DNA of 48,595 bases from an uncultured Verrucomicrobiota bacterium (GTDB taxonomy: Bacteria > Verrucomicrobiota > Kiritimatiellia > CAJWTS01), in NCBI GenBank assembly GCA_913047795.1, contig CAJWTS010000025.1, forward strand, positions 1 through 48,595, given 5' to 3'. Each line of letters begins with the position of its first letter. Within the stretch, counting starts at the first letter, position 1. Below, one piece after another: positions 1-8,705 of this stretch. Both the position numbers and the translations under genes were made by a program. Below the pieces are notes generated by a model. That model made no database searches and was not told where the DNA came from. It saw only the letters and a list, made by a program, of their open reading frames with translations.

Positions 1-186
1 GGCGTGGAAGTAACGATTACAGGGTTTTTCCAGGGCCAACTTGACGGCTCCGTTTTTGAGGACCGTACGATCGACGGTACATGGATCCAGGCCGATGGGC
101 TTACCGCAGACGTCTTCGGCGTGGCTGCGGCGATCCATGTCGAGATCTCCGGCATCACGGTCGATGCCGACGCTCCGGGTTCCTGA
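1..186 (+). CDS. 3' end of an unidentified protein (partial)
   Basis: The reading frame is open from the first base of the window and stops at the TGA at 184-186, so only the last 61 residues are seen. The tail alternates short hydrophobic and polar stretches (TITGFFQG, VAAAIHVEISGITVDA) typical of beta-rich secreted or surface proteins. No family can be assigned from this fragment. It lies on the same strand as the following L,D-transpeptidase gene, 136 bases away. Confidence 0.5.
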   Translation, partial: GVEVTITGFFQGQLDGSVFEDRTIDGTWIQADGLTADVFGVAAAIHVEISGITVDADAPGS

Positions 187-322
187 TCGCGACTGACGCT
201 ACGTCGCCCATTCCCGCCGTCGAGGGGACCTTTCAATCGCTCACGCTTTCTCATAAGTATGGATTCTTTGTGGAACCCATGGTTGCCGATATCGAGGCCC
301 TGTGTTTCAATGTCGATCGCCC

Positions 323-1339
323 ATGAAGGTCAAAGAATTCGACGATTACTCGTATCACCCGAACCGCAAACCCTGGCTGATCCTGGTCCTGGGCGGGCTG
401 ATCATTGTTCTCGCGGTCGCACGTCGTAACGCGCGGGCGCCGGGGCCCGATACCGACGAGGTTTCCGAGGAGCCCGGCGTGACCGAGCCGGTGATTGACG
501 CCACTCCCGAGGGAACGCCCGGGCCGCGAGTGGTTTCGGATCCGACGCGACCTGCTGAACGGAAGCGGCCTCCCGATCGAACGCCTGCCGTCAAGCTGGT
601 TCCGGTTGTGAATCCCTCGGGCGGGGACCTCGTGGCGAAGGCGCGCGCATACGAAAAGGATGGTGACCTTGTCAATGCCCGGGAGCACTACCACGCGGCC
701 TTGGAGCAGGCGAAAGCCGCGTCGGCGATCCAGACCATTGAGGAACTCCTGGGCACCTTGAATGTCGAGCTGACGATGAAACCGTACATGATACCCGAGA
801 AGGTTATCTATAGCGTTAGACCAGGCGACTCCGTCGCGAAGATCGCGAAGAAATACGGCACAACGGTGGATCTCTTGGTTCTGGGTAACGACATCAAGAA
901 CCCGAATCGAATTAAAGCCGGTGATCGACACCGGGTGTTCAGCGCGAAGTTCTCGTTGCTGATTAGTAAATCACGTAACGACTTGCTGGTGATGATGAAT
1001 GATCGATTCTTCAAGCGATATCCCGTCGGTACCGGAAAATTCGGACGCACCCCGGTCGGGTCCTTCAAGATCGACACCAAGCAGAAAAAACCAGACTGGT
1101 GGCCGAGTGGTCGTCGCGTGTCGTACGGAGACAAGGAGAACATCCTGGGAACGCGTTGGATGGCGATCGAGGCCACGGGGGATACGCCCGACGCCAGCGG
1201 ATATGGTATTCATGGGACCTGGGACAATACCACCATTGGTCAGTCGGTGAGCCGCGGCTGCGTACGAATGCGAAACGCCGACGTCGAGGAGCTTTTCACG
1301 CTCTTACCGGTCGGGACGCTGGTCACCATAATCGAGTAG
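323..1339 (+). CDS. LysM-containing L,D-transpeptidase (YkuD family)
   Basis: A 338-residue protein that should cross-link or modify peptidoglycan outside the inner membrane. A single membrane anchor lies at about residues 18-33, followed by a Pro/Glu-rich linker, a short helical region at about 103-146, a LysM peptidoglycan-binding module at about 161-206 (YSVRPGDSVAKIAKKYGTT) and a YkuD catalytic domain at about 210-337. The catalytic signature is intact: His297 in GIHGTW and Cys313 in SRGCVRM. I chose the ATG at 323, which puts a basic N-terminus before the anchor; an in-frame GTG at 302 would add seven residues. Neither start has a clear Shine-Dalgarno. It precedes aspS by 130 bases. The family assignment is firm; the exact substrate is not known. 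Confidence 0.9.
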   Translation: MKVKEFDDYSYHPNRKPWLILVLGGLIIVLAVARRNARAPGPDTDEVSEEPGVTEPVIDATPEGTPGPRVVSDPTRPAERKRPPDRTPAVKLVPVVNPSGGDLVAKARAYEKDGDLVNAREHYHAALEQAKAASAIQTIEELLGTLNVELTMKPYMIPEKVIYSVRPGDSVAKIAKKYGTTVDLLVLGNDIKNPNRIKAGDRHRVFSAKFSLLISKSRNDLLVMMNDRFFKRYPVGTGKFGRTPVGSFKIDTKQKKPDWWPSGRRVSYGDKENILGTRWMAIEATGDTPDASGYGIHGTWDNTTIGQSVSRGCVRMRNADVEELFTLLPVGTLVTIIE

Positions 1340-1469
1340 GTCGATGGCGCCACGGCTTCACGCCGAAATTTCCGAAAGGGATGCCGTGCAACCGCCGTGG
1401 CATACCTCGCTTGACTTCTCCGGGGCGGAGCCGCAGGATATGCGGCCATTTTGAGACGAAACTAATACG

Positions 1470-3251
1470 ATGCACGCCTATCGATCACATACATGCGGAG
1501 AGTTGCGCGCCGAGCACGTCGGGACAACCGTTCGTCTGTCGGGCTGGATTTTTCGAAAGCGCGATCACGGCGGTGTTCTTTTCTTCGATTTGAGAGATCA
1601 CTACGGAATCACGCAGGCAGTCTTCAATCCGGATCGGTCTTTTTTCGACGAGTGTCAACGTCTCAAGTCGGAGACTGTCATAACGGTGACGGGCCAGGTG
1701 GTTAGCCGCGACGACGAGACCGTCAACCCGGGTCTTCCGACGGGAGCCATTGAGGTGCACGTCGACGAACTCGCGGTGCAGGGACCCGCGGACACGCTTC
1801 CGCTCTACCTGGCCGGGGATGACGAGGGCCCTGAAGAGTTGCGCCTGCGCTATCGGTTTCTCGATCTGCGTCGCGAGCGCATGCAACGCAATCTCACGCT
1901 ACGCTCCCAGATCATCGCGAGTATCCGCCACCGCATGACCGGTCACGGGTTTAACGAGATGCAGACGCCGATCTTGACGAGTAGTTCGCCCGAAGGTGCA
2001 CGCGATTATCTGGTTCCGAGCCGTGTTCACCCGGGCAAATTTTATGCCCTGCCGCAAGCGCCGCAGCAATTCAAGCAGTTGCTCATGATCGCCGGGTTCG
2101 ACAAGTATTTTCAAATTGCGCCCTGTTTTCGTGACGAGGACGCGCGCGCGGATCGGTCCCCGGGTGAGTTCTACCAACTCGATCTCGAGATGTCCTTCGT
2201 TGAACAGGATGACATTTTCGGCGTCGTCGAGGACGTCTTGAGCGGTGTCTTCGCCGAGTTCTCGGACAAGAAAGCGGACACGGGTCCCTACGAACGCATC
2301 GCATTTGCGGACGCCATGGTGCGGTACGGTTCCGACAAGCCGGATCTTCGGAATCCGATTGTTAATCTCGACCTGACGGAGGTGTATCGCGAGTCGGGGC
2401 TCAAGGCCTTTCGTGGCATCATCGACGGTGGGGGTGTCGTTCGCGGTATTCCGGTCAAGGGAATCGCGGGACAGCCGCGCAGTTTCTTTGACAAGCTCGT
2501 CGAGTTCTCACAATCGATCGGCTCCAAGGGCCTGGCCTATTTGGTCTGGGAGAATGGGGAAATTAAGGGACCGATCGTGAAGTTCCTGAAGCCCGAGGAG
2601 TTGGAACAGACGCAATCCTTGTGCGCGGTCGGGGAGGGGGATGTTGTGTTCCTCGTCTGCGCCGACGAAAAGGACGCCAATCGTATTGCCGGCGAGGTGC
2701 GCACGCGCTTGGGCACGCAGCTCGACATCCTGGAGAAAGATGTTTTCCGGTTGTGTTGGATTGTCGATTACCCAATGTTCGAGCGGAATGCCGAAACAGG
2801 GGCAATTGATTTTTCGCATAATCCATTTTCGATGCCGCAGGGCGAGATGCAGGCGTTGGAAAATGGAGATCCGCTCGATGTCTTGGCTTATCAATATGAC
2901 ATCGTTTGCAACGGAATCGAGCTATCCAGCGGCGCCATCCGTAATCATCGCCCGGATATCATGTACCGTGCTTTCGAGATTGCGGGCTACACGAAAGAGG
3001 ACGTTGATGAACGCTTTGGCGGCCTGATCAACGCTTTCAAACTTGGGGCGCCGCCGCATGGTGGCCTGGCACCGGGAATCGATCGAATCGTGATGCTGAT
3101 CGCCGATGAGTCGAACATCCGCGAAGTCATTGCCTTCCCGATGAACCAGATGGCGCAAGACCTGATGATGAACGCGCCCAGCGAAGTGTCCGAGAAACAA
3201 TTGCAGGAATTACACATCAAGCTGGACCTTCCCCCGGAAGATCAGGAGTAG
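1470..3251 (+). CDS. aspS: aspartyl-tRNA synthetase
   Basis: Class IIb aminoacyl-tRNA synthetase of 593 residues, the usual length of the bacterial type with a GAD insertion. An N-terminal OB-fold anticodon-binding domain (about 1-110) is followed by the catalytic core with motif 2 near residue 220 ([15 protein letters not shown]) and motif 3 near residue 532 ([11 protein letters not shown]). The bacterial GAD insertion lies between about 295 and 420. It attaches Asp to tRNA-Asp; whether it also charges tRNA-Asn (non-discriminating type) cannot be settled by eye. It converges on hisS with a hairpin terminator between them. Confidence 0.97.
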   Translation: MHAYRSHTCGELRAEHVGTTVRLSGWIFRKRDHGGVLFFDLRDHYGITQAVFNPDRSFFDECQRLKSETVITVTGQVVSRDDETVNPGLPTGAIEVHVDELAVQGPADTLPLYLAGDDEGPEELRLRYRFLDLRRERMQRNLTLRSQIIASIRHRMTGHGFNEMQTPILTSSSPEGARDYLVPSRVHPGKFYALPQAPQQFKQLLMIAGFDKYFQIAPCFRDEDARADRSPGEFYQLDLEMSFVEQDDIFGVVEDVLSGVFAEFSDKKADTGPYERIAFADAMVRYGSDKPDLRNPIVNLDLTEVYRESGLKAFRGIIDGGGVVRGIPVKGIAGQPRSFFDKLVEFSQSIGSKGLAYLVWENGEIKGPIVKFLKPEELEQTQSLCAVGEGDVVFLVCADEKDANRIAGEVRTRLGTQLDILEKDVFRLCWIVDYPMFERNAETGAIDFSHNPFSMPQGEMQALENGDPLDVLAYQYDIVCNGIELSSGAIRNHRPDIMYRAFEIAGYTKEDVDERFGGLINAFKLGAPPHGGLAPGIDRIVMLIADESNIREVIAFPMNQMAQDLMMNAPSEVSEKQLQELHIKLDLPPEDQE

Positions 3252-3261
3252 TTGGACGGAT

Positions 3262-3291
3262 ACGGGAGTCCCCTCGTCCCGTTCGTTCTTT
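3262..3291 (+). terminator. probable intrinsic terminator between aspS and hisS
   Basis: A perfect 6-bp stem (ACGGGA at 3262-3267 and TCCCGT at 3277-3282) with a 9-base loop is followed by a T-rich tail (TTCGTTCTTT). It lies 11 bases after the aspS stop and between two converging genes. The short stem makes it moderate evidence only. Confidence 0.45.
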
Positions 3292-3303
3292 CCGGGTGCT
3301 CAG

Positions 3304-4581
3304 TCAATCCGACGGGCTTAGCGCACTGAAGGGAACCACCTTCTCCGTCCGATCCTCGAGATTCTTGATGCGGTATTCGCCCGCCGCGAGGTCGTCCGGC
3401 CCGAGGAATATCGCCTGCCTGGCACGGCCATTACCCACGCGGGAGAAGAACTGTTTGGCTTTCTCGGGATGCAGACCAAGATCGACGGAAGAACCGGCGG
3501 CGCGCATGGTTGATGCAATGCCCGTGGCAATGGACCGTTGCTCGATGCCCATATAGCCGATGGCGACGTCGAGTACGGGTGCGGCCCCGGGAAGCAGGTT
3601 TTTGTCGGCCAGCAAATCGTGGATTACGACGTCACCGAAACCGAGTCCGACGCCCGATGCAGGCTTGCCGCCGACTGCCTTGAGCAGGTTGTCGTACCGT
3701 CCACCGCCAAAGATCGCGCGCATGTCGGCTTTGGCGTCGTTGCCCTCAAATACGATACCGGTGTAGTAATCCAGACCACGTACGACCGACATGTCGAATG
3801 CCACCGACTTGGTGAGTCCGCTCAACTCGAGCAGTTTGATCAATTCCCGCAAGGACTGGATCGGGGCCGCGTCCTCGCCGATCAGGCGCGCTACATCATC
3901 GAGCGAGCGCAGGGCGGCAAGTTGATCGACCGCTTGCACCGCGTCCGGCGGCAGATTCGCGTTGTCCAGTAGCGCTGCCAGATCGTCGGTCTTGTCCCTT
4001 TTGTCGAGTACAAGAAACATCGTGGCGTGATAGGCGGCATCCACGCCCAGGCTCGCAAGGACGGCGGCGACCAGCGCGCGGTCATTGATTCGAACGACAA
4101 AATCGGTGGGGGAAAGGCCCAGCCTGGACAGCGCGGCGCAGACCGCCGTGATCACCTCTGCCTCGGCCGATACGGAGGGTTCGCCCACGATATCCATGTT
4201 CCACTGGTAGTGCTCACGGCGGCGACCACGCGTCATTCGCTCGTACCGGAAGCACTGGGCAATGGTGTACCACTTGAGCGGCATGGCCAGGGCTCCTTGT
4301 CGCGCCGCAATCATGCGCGCGAGTGTCGGCGTCATCTCGGGACGAAGCGCCAGTTCGCGGCCGCTTTTATCTTCAAAGGCGTAGATCTGTTTGACGATGT
4401 CCTCACCGCTCTTGCGCTTTAGCAGGTCGAGGTTTTCGACAATGCAGGCATCGTATTCCTCAAACCCGAACGATTCCGATACGGAGCGCCAGGTGCGCAG
4501 GATGACGTTCTGCGCCGCCATTTCCTCGGGGTAGAAATCACGCATTCCTCGCGGTGGCGAGAAGGACGACCCGGAACTCAT
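3304..4581 (-). CDS. hisS: histidyl-tRNA synthetase
   Basis: Class IIa synthetase of 425 residues that charges tRNA-His. The N-terminal RGMRDFYPEEM is the usual opening of the family; motif 2 begins at Phe111 (FRYERMTRGRRREHYQW), the HisRS-specific LDYYTG motif is near residue 268 and GGGRYDNL follows. A C-terminal anticodon-binding domain occupies roughly the last 90 residues. The start overlaps the stop of the IHF/HU-like gene by four bases (ATGA), so it is the last gene of a coupled unit proS-aroF-IHF-hisS. Confidence 0.97.
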   Translation of the reverse strand: MSSGSSFSPPRGMRDFYPEEMAAQNVILRTWRSVSESFGFEEYDACIVENLDLLKRKSGEDIVKQIYAFEDKSGRELALRPEMTPTLARMIAARQGALAMPLKWYTIAQCFRYERMTRGRRREHYQWNMDIVGEPSVSAEAEVITAVCAALSRLGLSPTDFVVRINDRALVAAVLASLGVDAAYHATMFLVLDKRDKTDDLAALLDNANLPPDAVQAVDQLAALRSLDDVARLIGEDAAPIQSLRELIKLLELSGLTKSVAFDMSVVRGLDYYTGIVFEGNDAKADMRAIFGGGRYDNLLKAVGGKPASGVGLGFGDVVIHDLLADKNLLPGAAPVLDVAIGYMGIEQRSIATGIASTMRAAGSSVDLGLHPEKAKQFFSRVGNGRARQAIFLGPDDLAAGEYRIKNLEDRTEKVVPFSALSPSD

Positions 4582-4895
4582 GATTCGTCCACGGCAGGCG
4601 GATCGCCTTCAGCCGGATCGTGGTGCACACGCTCGCGCATTTTCTTTCCCGGCTTGAACTTGACGACGCGGCGGGCTGGAATGTCGATGTAGTTGCCGGG
4701 TTGTGAAGGGTTGTAGCCCTTGCGCGCCTTGCGGGAACGAACTTCGAAGACGCCGAAGTCGCGGAACTCGACATTGCGCCCCTCGACCATGCTGTCGGTG
4801 ATGTGATCGAGCGTTTTCTGCAGAACGGCATAAACGTCTTGTTGTACGAGGCCGGTCTCGGCGGCGATTCGCACAACAAGATCGCGCTTGGTCAA
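4578..4895 (-). CDS. IHF/HU-family DNA-binding protein
   Basis: A 105-residue member of the HU/IHF family that bends DNA. The family core is complete: MTKRDLV at the N-terminus, the dimerisation helices, the FRDFGVFEVRSRKARKGYNP strand region with the tip proline at the end of the DNA-embracing arm, and FKPGKKMRERV at the C-terminus. An acidic tail of about 12 residues extends beyond the core. The start is a TTG, chosen because it gives the standard MTKRDL opening; upstream in-frame codons lack a better start. It is coupled by four bases to hisS and lies 23 bases after the aroF stop. IHF-alpha-like versus HU cannot be decided here. Confidence 0.88.
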   Translation of the reverse strand: MTKRDLVVRIAAETGLVQQDVYAVLQKTLDHITDSMVEGRNVEFRDFGVFEVRSRKARKGYNPSQPGNYIDIPARRVVKFKPGKKMRERVHHDPAEGDPPAVDES

Positions 4896-4918
4896 CGTGC
4901 CGTCTTTGATTTCGTCGT

Positions 4919-5959
4919 TCAGGCGGAGACCTCGGTTGGTGCGGCCATCTCGCGACCGGCCGCTTGAATAAATGGGGCGATCTCGTCCATTAGGGCGGTG
5001 AACATCTCCGGGGTCAGTTGCTGCGCCGCGTCGCTAAGGGCTTCCTCCGGGTTCGGATGAACCTCCACCATCAGCCCGTCGGCCCCAACCGCTACCGCTG
5101 CCCGCGCAAGTTGCGGGATCAGGTCGCGCCGACCGGCGGCGTGACTCGGATCGACGAAGACCGGGAGATTCGATTCCAGGCGGGCCACCGCCACGGCGCT
5201 GAGGTCGAGCGTATTACGCGTCGCCTTCTCAAATGTGCGTATGCCGCGCTCGCAGAGAATAATGTGGGGGCTTCCGTTCTTGGCCAGATACTCGGCGGCG
5301 AGTAGCCACTCTTCAACGGTCGCGGACATGCCACGTTTCAGGAACACGGGGCGCCCGGTGGAGCCGACCGCCTCCAGAAGAGAGTAGTTAAGACAGTTGC
5401 GTGTCCCGATTTGAAAGACATCCACGACGTCGATCATGCGGTCGATGTCGCTGGCGCGCAGTACCTCGGACACGGCTGGAATGCCGACCTCGGTTTTGAC
5501 ACGGGCGAGTATATCCAGGGCCTCGTCGCCAAGTCCCTGAAAGTCGTAAGGGGAGGTGCGCGGCTTGAAAGCACCACCACGGAAGAGCGTGGCGCCGGAG
5601 GCCTTGACCGCATATGCGGTCTCCAGCGTTTGGTCGTATGTCTCGATCGAGCAGGGGCCGGCGACAACGTGGAAGGCTGGTCCGCCGAGGCTGGTGTTCC
5701 CGACCTGCACCCGGTGCCGATCCGGGCAGTAGTCCCGGCTAACGAGCTTGTAGCGCTTCTGGATCGGGACAACAGAATCCACCTCGGGCAGCGTTTCGAG
5801 TGCCTCAGGGCTCTTGTGCGTGGTCTCATCGCCGACACAGGCCACAACCGTACGTATCTCGCCTCGAATCGTATGTGGCTCATAGCCCAGTTCACGCACG
5901 CTCTCTTCGACACGCGCGACTTCGTCGTCGGTCGAGTGGAGTTTTAGGACGATGATCAT
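4919..5959 (-). CDS. aroF: 3-deoxy-7-phosphoheptulonate synthase, type I-beta with ferredoxin-like regulatory domain
   Basis: Catalyses condensation of phosphoenolpyruvate and erythrose-4-phosphate, the first step of the shikimate pathway. The 346-residue protein has an N-terminal ferredoxin-like domain (about 1-70), which in relatives mediates feedback control, and a TIM barrel with AGPCSIE (Cys103 metal ligand), RGGAFKPRTSPYDFQGLG at about 127-144 and FVDPSHAAGRRDL near the C-terminus. The start codon overlaps the proS stop by four bases (5956-5959). An amino-acid biosynthesis gene between two tRNA synthetase genes in a coupled unit is a notable arrangement. Confidence 0.95.
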   Translation of the reverse strand: MIIVLKLHSTDDEVARVEESVRELGYEPHTIRGEIRTVVACVGDETTHKSPEALETLPEVDSVVPIQKRYKLVSRDYCPDRHRVQVGNTSLGGPAFHVVAGPCSIETYDQTLETAYAVKASGATLFRGGAFKPRTSPYDFQGLGDEALDILARVKTEVGIPAVSEVLRASDIDRMIDVVDVFQIGTRNCLNYSLLEAVGSTGRPVFLKRGMSATVEEWLLAAEYLAKNGSPHIILCERGIRTFEKATRNTLDLSAVAVARLESNLPVFVDPSHAAGRRDLIPQLARAAVAVGADGLMVEVHPNPEEALSDAAQQLTPEMFTALMDEIAPFIQAAGREMAAPTEVSA

Positions 5960-7659
5960 GCTTGCAGAAGCCCCAACAGGTGTGCCGACGCGTCTTCGAC
6001 GGGCACCATAATGGGTTTGTCTTCGGTCCGCAACTTGATTTCCACGCTCTGCTGGCCAATGGACCGCTTGCTGACCACGATCCGCACGGGGAATCCCCCG
6101 AGGTCGGCGTCCTTGAACTTGATGCCCGGTCGCTCGTCGCGGTCATCCACGAGAAGCTCGATCCCGTTGGCGGCAAGCGCATCTTCGATTTCGGAGGCAA
6201 CGCGTGCAACGGCCTCATCGTCCGGATCGAGCACGAGCATCGCGGCCGCATAGGGCGCGATGCTGCCCGGCCAGATGATGCCGTTGTCGTCGTGGCTGAA
6301 TTCAACGACGGCCTGCAGCGTGCGTGTCACACCGATGCCGTAGCAACCCATGACGAGCATTTGTTCCTTCCCCTGGTCATCAAGATAACCGGCATTGAAC
6401 GTTTCGCTGTACTTGGTGCCCAGTTTGAAGAGATGACCCACTTCGATGCCGCGCTTCGCGCGCAACACGTCGTCGCAACGTGGACAGGTGTCGCCATCCT
6501 GCGCGACGACGATGTTGGCGTAAGTGGTGACCGCGGCGTCGCGCGCGAGGTCCACGTTGACCAGGTGCGTGTCGGCCCTGTTACCGCCCGTTATGGCGCC
6601 GCGATATCCTTCCAGCCCCGCATCGGCATAGACGTCAATCTCCAGGCCGACGGGGCCTGCAAATCCGGTTGGTGCGTTTGTTACGCGGCGGATCGTTTCG
6701 TCGTCGGCCATCTCGAGCGTACTCACGCCGAGCGCGTGGGTCAGACGGGTTTCGCTGAGTTCGCGGTCGCCGGGTATGAGTACGGCAATCGGCTTTTCAT
6801 CGGCCACGTAGATCAGGGTCTTCACCAGGCGCTCGGGCGGTGACTCCAGAAAGGTCGCAACCTCTTCAACGGTCCGCAGGTTTGGCGTTGAGATCTCCTC
6901 GGGTGTGCGCTCACTGTTGTCAAAGGTGATGCCCGCCGGAGCCTTGCGCTCGGCCCGTTCAAGATTGGCGGCATAGCCACAGCCGGCGCACTCGACGATT
7001 CCGTCTTCACCCGTGTCGGCCATGATCATGAATTCGTGCGAGGAACTGCCGCCCATTGCGCCGGTGTCCGCCTCGACGACGGTTGGCTGTAGCCCGCAGC
7101 GGTCGAAAATCCGCGTATACGCTTGATACATGGCCTCATAACTCTGCCCGGCCGCATCCCAATCGGCATCGAAACTGTAGGCGTCCTTCATGATGAATTC
7201 CTTGGCACGCATCAGGCCGAAACGCGGTCGAATTTCGTCTCTGAACTTGGTCTGGATCTGGAAAATCGTTTTCGGGAGTTGGCGATACGAATTGATCTCG
7301 CGGGAGACGAGGTCGGTGATGACCTCCTCGTGCGTCGGGCCCAGCACCAGGGTACGGCCCTGGCGGTCGTTGACCTTGAACATGGTGGGACCCATGACAT
7401 CAAACCGACCGGAACGCTCCCAGATGTCCTTGGGTTGCAAGGCCGGCATTAAGACCTCGATCGCGCCGGCCTGATTCATCTCCGTGCGTACGATGTTGAT
7501 GACCCGTAAAAGAGAGCGTACGCCGAGCGGCAGAAAGGTGTACAGACCGCCGCTCAGTCGCCGAATCAACCCGGCCCGTAGCATGAGCTTATGGCTGGGT
7601 GCCTCGGCTTCAAGCGGGTCTTCTCGTAATGTGGGAATAAGCGTGTCTGATCTACGCAT
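5956..7659 (-). CDS. proS: prolyl-tRNA synthetase (bacterial type with editing domain)
   Basis: Class IIa synthetase of about 567 residues. The N-terminus (MRRSDTLIPTLREDP, then SHKLMLRAGLIRRLSGGLY) matches the bacterial form, and a YbaK-like editing insertion of about 180 residues lies in the middle, giving the family length. The ATG at 7659 is preferred because GAGGT lies five bases upstream; a longer frame reaches 7710 but the extra residues are atypical. It is the first gene of the leftward proS-aroF-IHF-hisS unit. Confidence 0.95.
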   Translation of the reverse strand: MRRSDTLIPTLREDPLEAEAPSHKLMLRAGLIRRLSGGLYTFLPLGVRSLLRVINIVRTEMNQAGAIEVLMPALQPKDIWERSGRFDVMGPTMFKVNDRQGRTLVLGPTHEEVITDLVSREINSYRQLPKTIFQIQTKFRDEIRPRFGLMRAKEFIMKDAYSFDADWDAAGQSYEAMYQAYTRIFDRCGLQPTVVEADTGAMGGSSSHEFMIMADTGEDGIVECAGCGYAANLERAERKAPAGITFDNSERTPEEISTPNLRTVEEVATFLESPPERLVKTLIYVADEKPIAVLIPGDRELSETRLTHALGVSTLEMADDETIRRVTNAPTGFAGPVGLEIDVYADAGLEGYRGAITGGNRADTHLVNVDLARDAAVTTYANIVVAQDGDTCPRCDDVLRAKRGIEVGHLFKLGTKYSETFNAGYLDDQGKEQMLVMGCYGIGVTRTLQAVVEFSHDDNGIIWPGSIAPYAAAMLVLDPDDEAVARVASEIEDALAANGIELLVDDRDERPGIKFKDADLGGFPVRIVVSKRSIGQQSVEIKLRTEDKPIMVPVEDASAHLLGLLQA

Positions 7660-7736
7660 AAGGCACCTCGAAATGCCGCGCATTTCATACGATCGGATCA
7701 TACGATGCAAGCAGATTCGGATCGGGGCGAAGACCC

Positions 7737-7750
7737 GTAAACGCGTTTAC
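7737..7750. promoter_or_regulatory. 14-bp perfect palindrome between divergent genes
   Basis: GTAAACGCGTTTAC is a perfect palindrome in the spacer between proS (leftward) and the small TPR gene (rightward). Its AAACGCGTTT core recurs inside a 20-bp palindrome at 15226-15245. It could be an operator; no regulator was identified in the window. Confidence 0.3.
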
Positions 7751-7782
7751 AGTCCGTTGAAGACGATCTACACTTGCATTGC

Positions 7783-8244
7783 ATGTTCGATCGATATCTC
7801 CAGGTTGCCGCTGCATGCTTTCTCGTCGGATTTCTCATGGTCCTGATCAACCTGATCGCGGGGACAGGTATGTCGTCGGCGGAGATAGCCGGGGCAAGCG
7901 ATTTGGCGGCGTTGATGAGCCAGCAAGGACAGCACGCCGAGGCCGCGGAGCTGCTTGAGGTGATTCATGAACGGGCGCAGCTCGATGTTCCGGGAAGACT
8001 TAGGTTCGCGGCGAGTCTGTTTCGCGCCGGGCGTTATGCGGACGCGGGAGCGGTCTACGACGAATTGCTCGGCGAGAGTAGAAATTCACCGCTGGCCCTG
8101 TTCAATCTTGCGCAGACGACCTATCGGCAGGGCCGCCGTGACGAGTCCTCGCGCCTTCACCGCGAAGTGCTCGAGAAGTTCGAGAAGACCCTGCCCGATA
8201 TCGCTGCCCGCTCCGTCTTCATGCTCGATCATGTCTTGAATTGA
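7783..8244 (+). CDS. small membrane-anchored TPR protein
   Basis: A 153-residue protein with one N-terminal membrane segment (about residues 6-27, rich in Val/Leu/Ile/Ala/Phe) followed by three or so TPR-like helical pairs, for example the stretches around DLAALMSQQGQHAEAAELLE and ALFNLAQTTYRQGRRDESSR. The soluble part would face the periplasm. The ATG at 7783 is taken as start; a TTG nine bases upstream is possible. No enzymatic motif is visible. It is a likely protein-protein adaptor; the partner is unknown. Confidence 0.7.
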   Translation: MFDRYLQVAAACFLVGFLMVLINLIAGTGMSSAEIAGASDLAALMSQQGQHAEAAELLEVIHERAQLDVPGRLRFAASLFRAGRYADAGAVYDELLGESRNSPLALFNLAQTTYRQGRRDESSRLHREVLEKFEKTLPDIAARSVFMLDHVLN

Positions 8245-8318
8245 GTTCATCCCGCAGGGCGAGTTGGGAAACCTTTGAACCTTGAACGTTTAGAGCCCAT
8301 CATGCTAATCTCGCAGGC

Positions 8319-8666
8319 ATGAAACGAATCGTTTTCATATCGGCCTGCCTGCTGATGGTGGTCTGCTGTTCCTGCCGCAAGACCCGACCGCGCGAGGTGC
8401 GCGTCATTGTCCCCGAATTGAACGGACCCGTTTGCGCTGAGTTGATTCGCGAGGCATTGGTCCGCTCGGACGGGATATTGCGCGATACGAACAACGTTGC
8501 GCGGGTTGTCATCGATCTGGAGAAGAAGCTTGTCGTGGTTCAATACGATAGCCTGCGCACGGCCAATAAGAACATTGAGCACGATATTGCCGCGCTGGGC
8601 TTCAGTGCCAACGATATTCCGCCCAACGCTGACGCGCGTGCCAGGTTGCCTCCGGATTGTCGTTAG
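8319..8666 (+). CDS. lipoprotein with an HMA-like (heavy-metal-associated fold) domain
   Basis: A 115-residue exported lipoprotein. The N-terminus MKRIVFISACLLMVVC has a charged start, a hydrophobic core and a lipobox ending at Cys16 or Cys17. The remaining segment reads like a ferredoxin-fold HMA domain: a first strand (EVRVIVPELNGPVCAELIRE), helix, a central pair of strands (ARVVIDLEKKLVVVQYDS) and a last helix ending in IAALGF. The CxxC metal motif is not present at the usual place (NGPVC instead), so metal binding is uncertain. The fold assignment is inference from pattern. Confidence 0.6.
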   Translation: MKRIVFISACLLMVVCCSCRKTRPREVRVIVPELNGPVCAELIREALVRSDGILRDTNNVARVVIDLEKKLVVVQYDSLRTANKNIEHDIAALGFSANDIPPNADARARLPPDCR

Positions 8667-8705
8667 CTGCTGCACCGGATAAAGGTCCGATTTGAATCGC
8701 CAGGA

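Noticed and set aside
251..931. 226-residue minus-strand frame opposite the L,D-transpeptidase
   Set aside because: Low-complexity basic sequence antisense to a gene with intact catalytic motifs; a shadow of GC-rich coding DNA.
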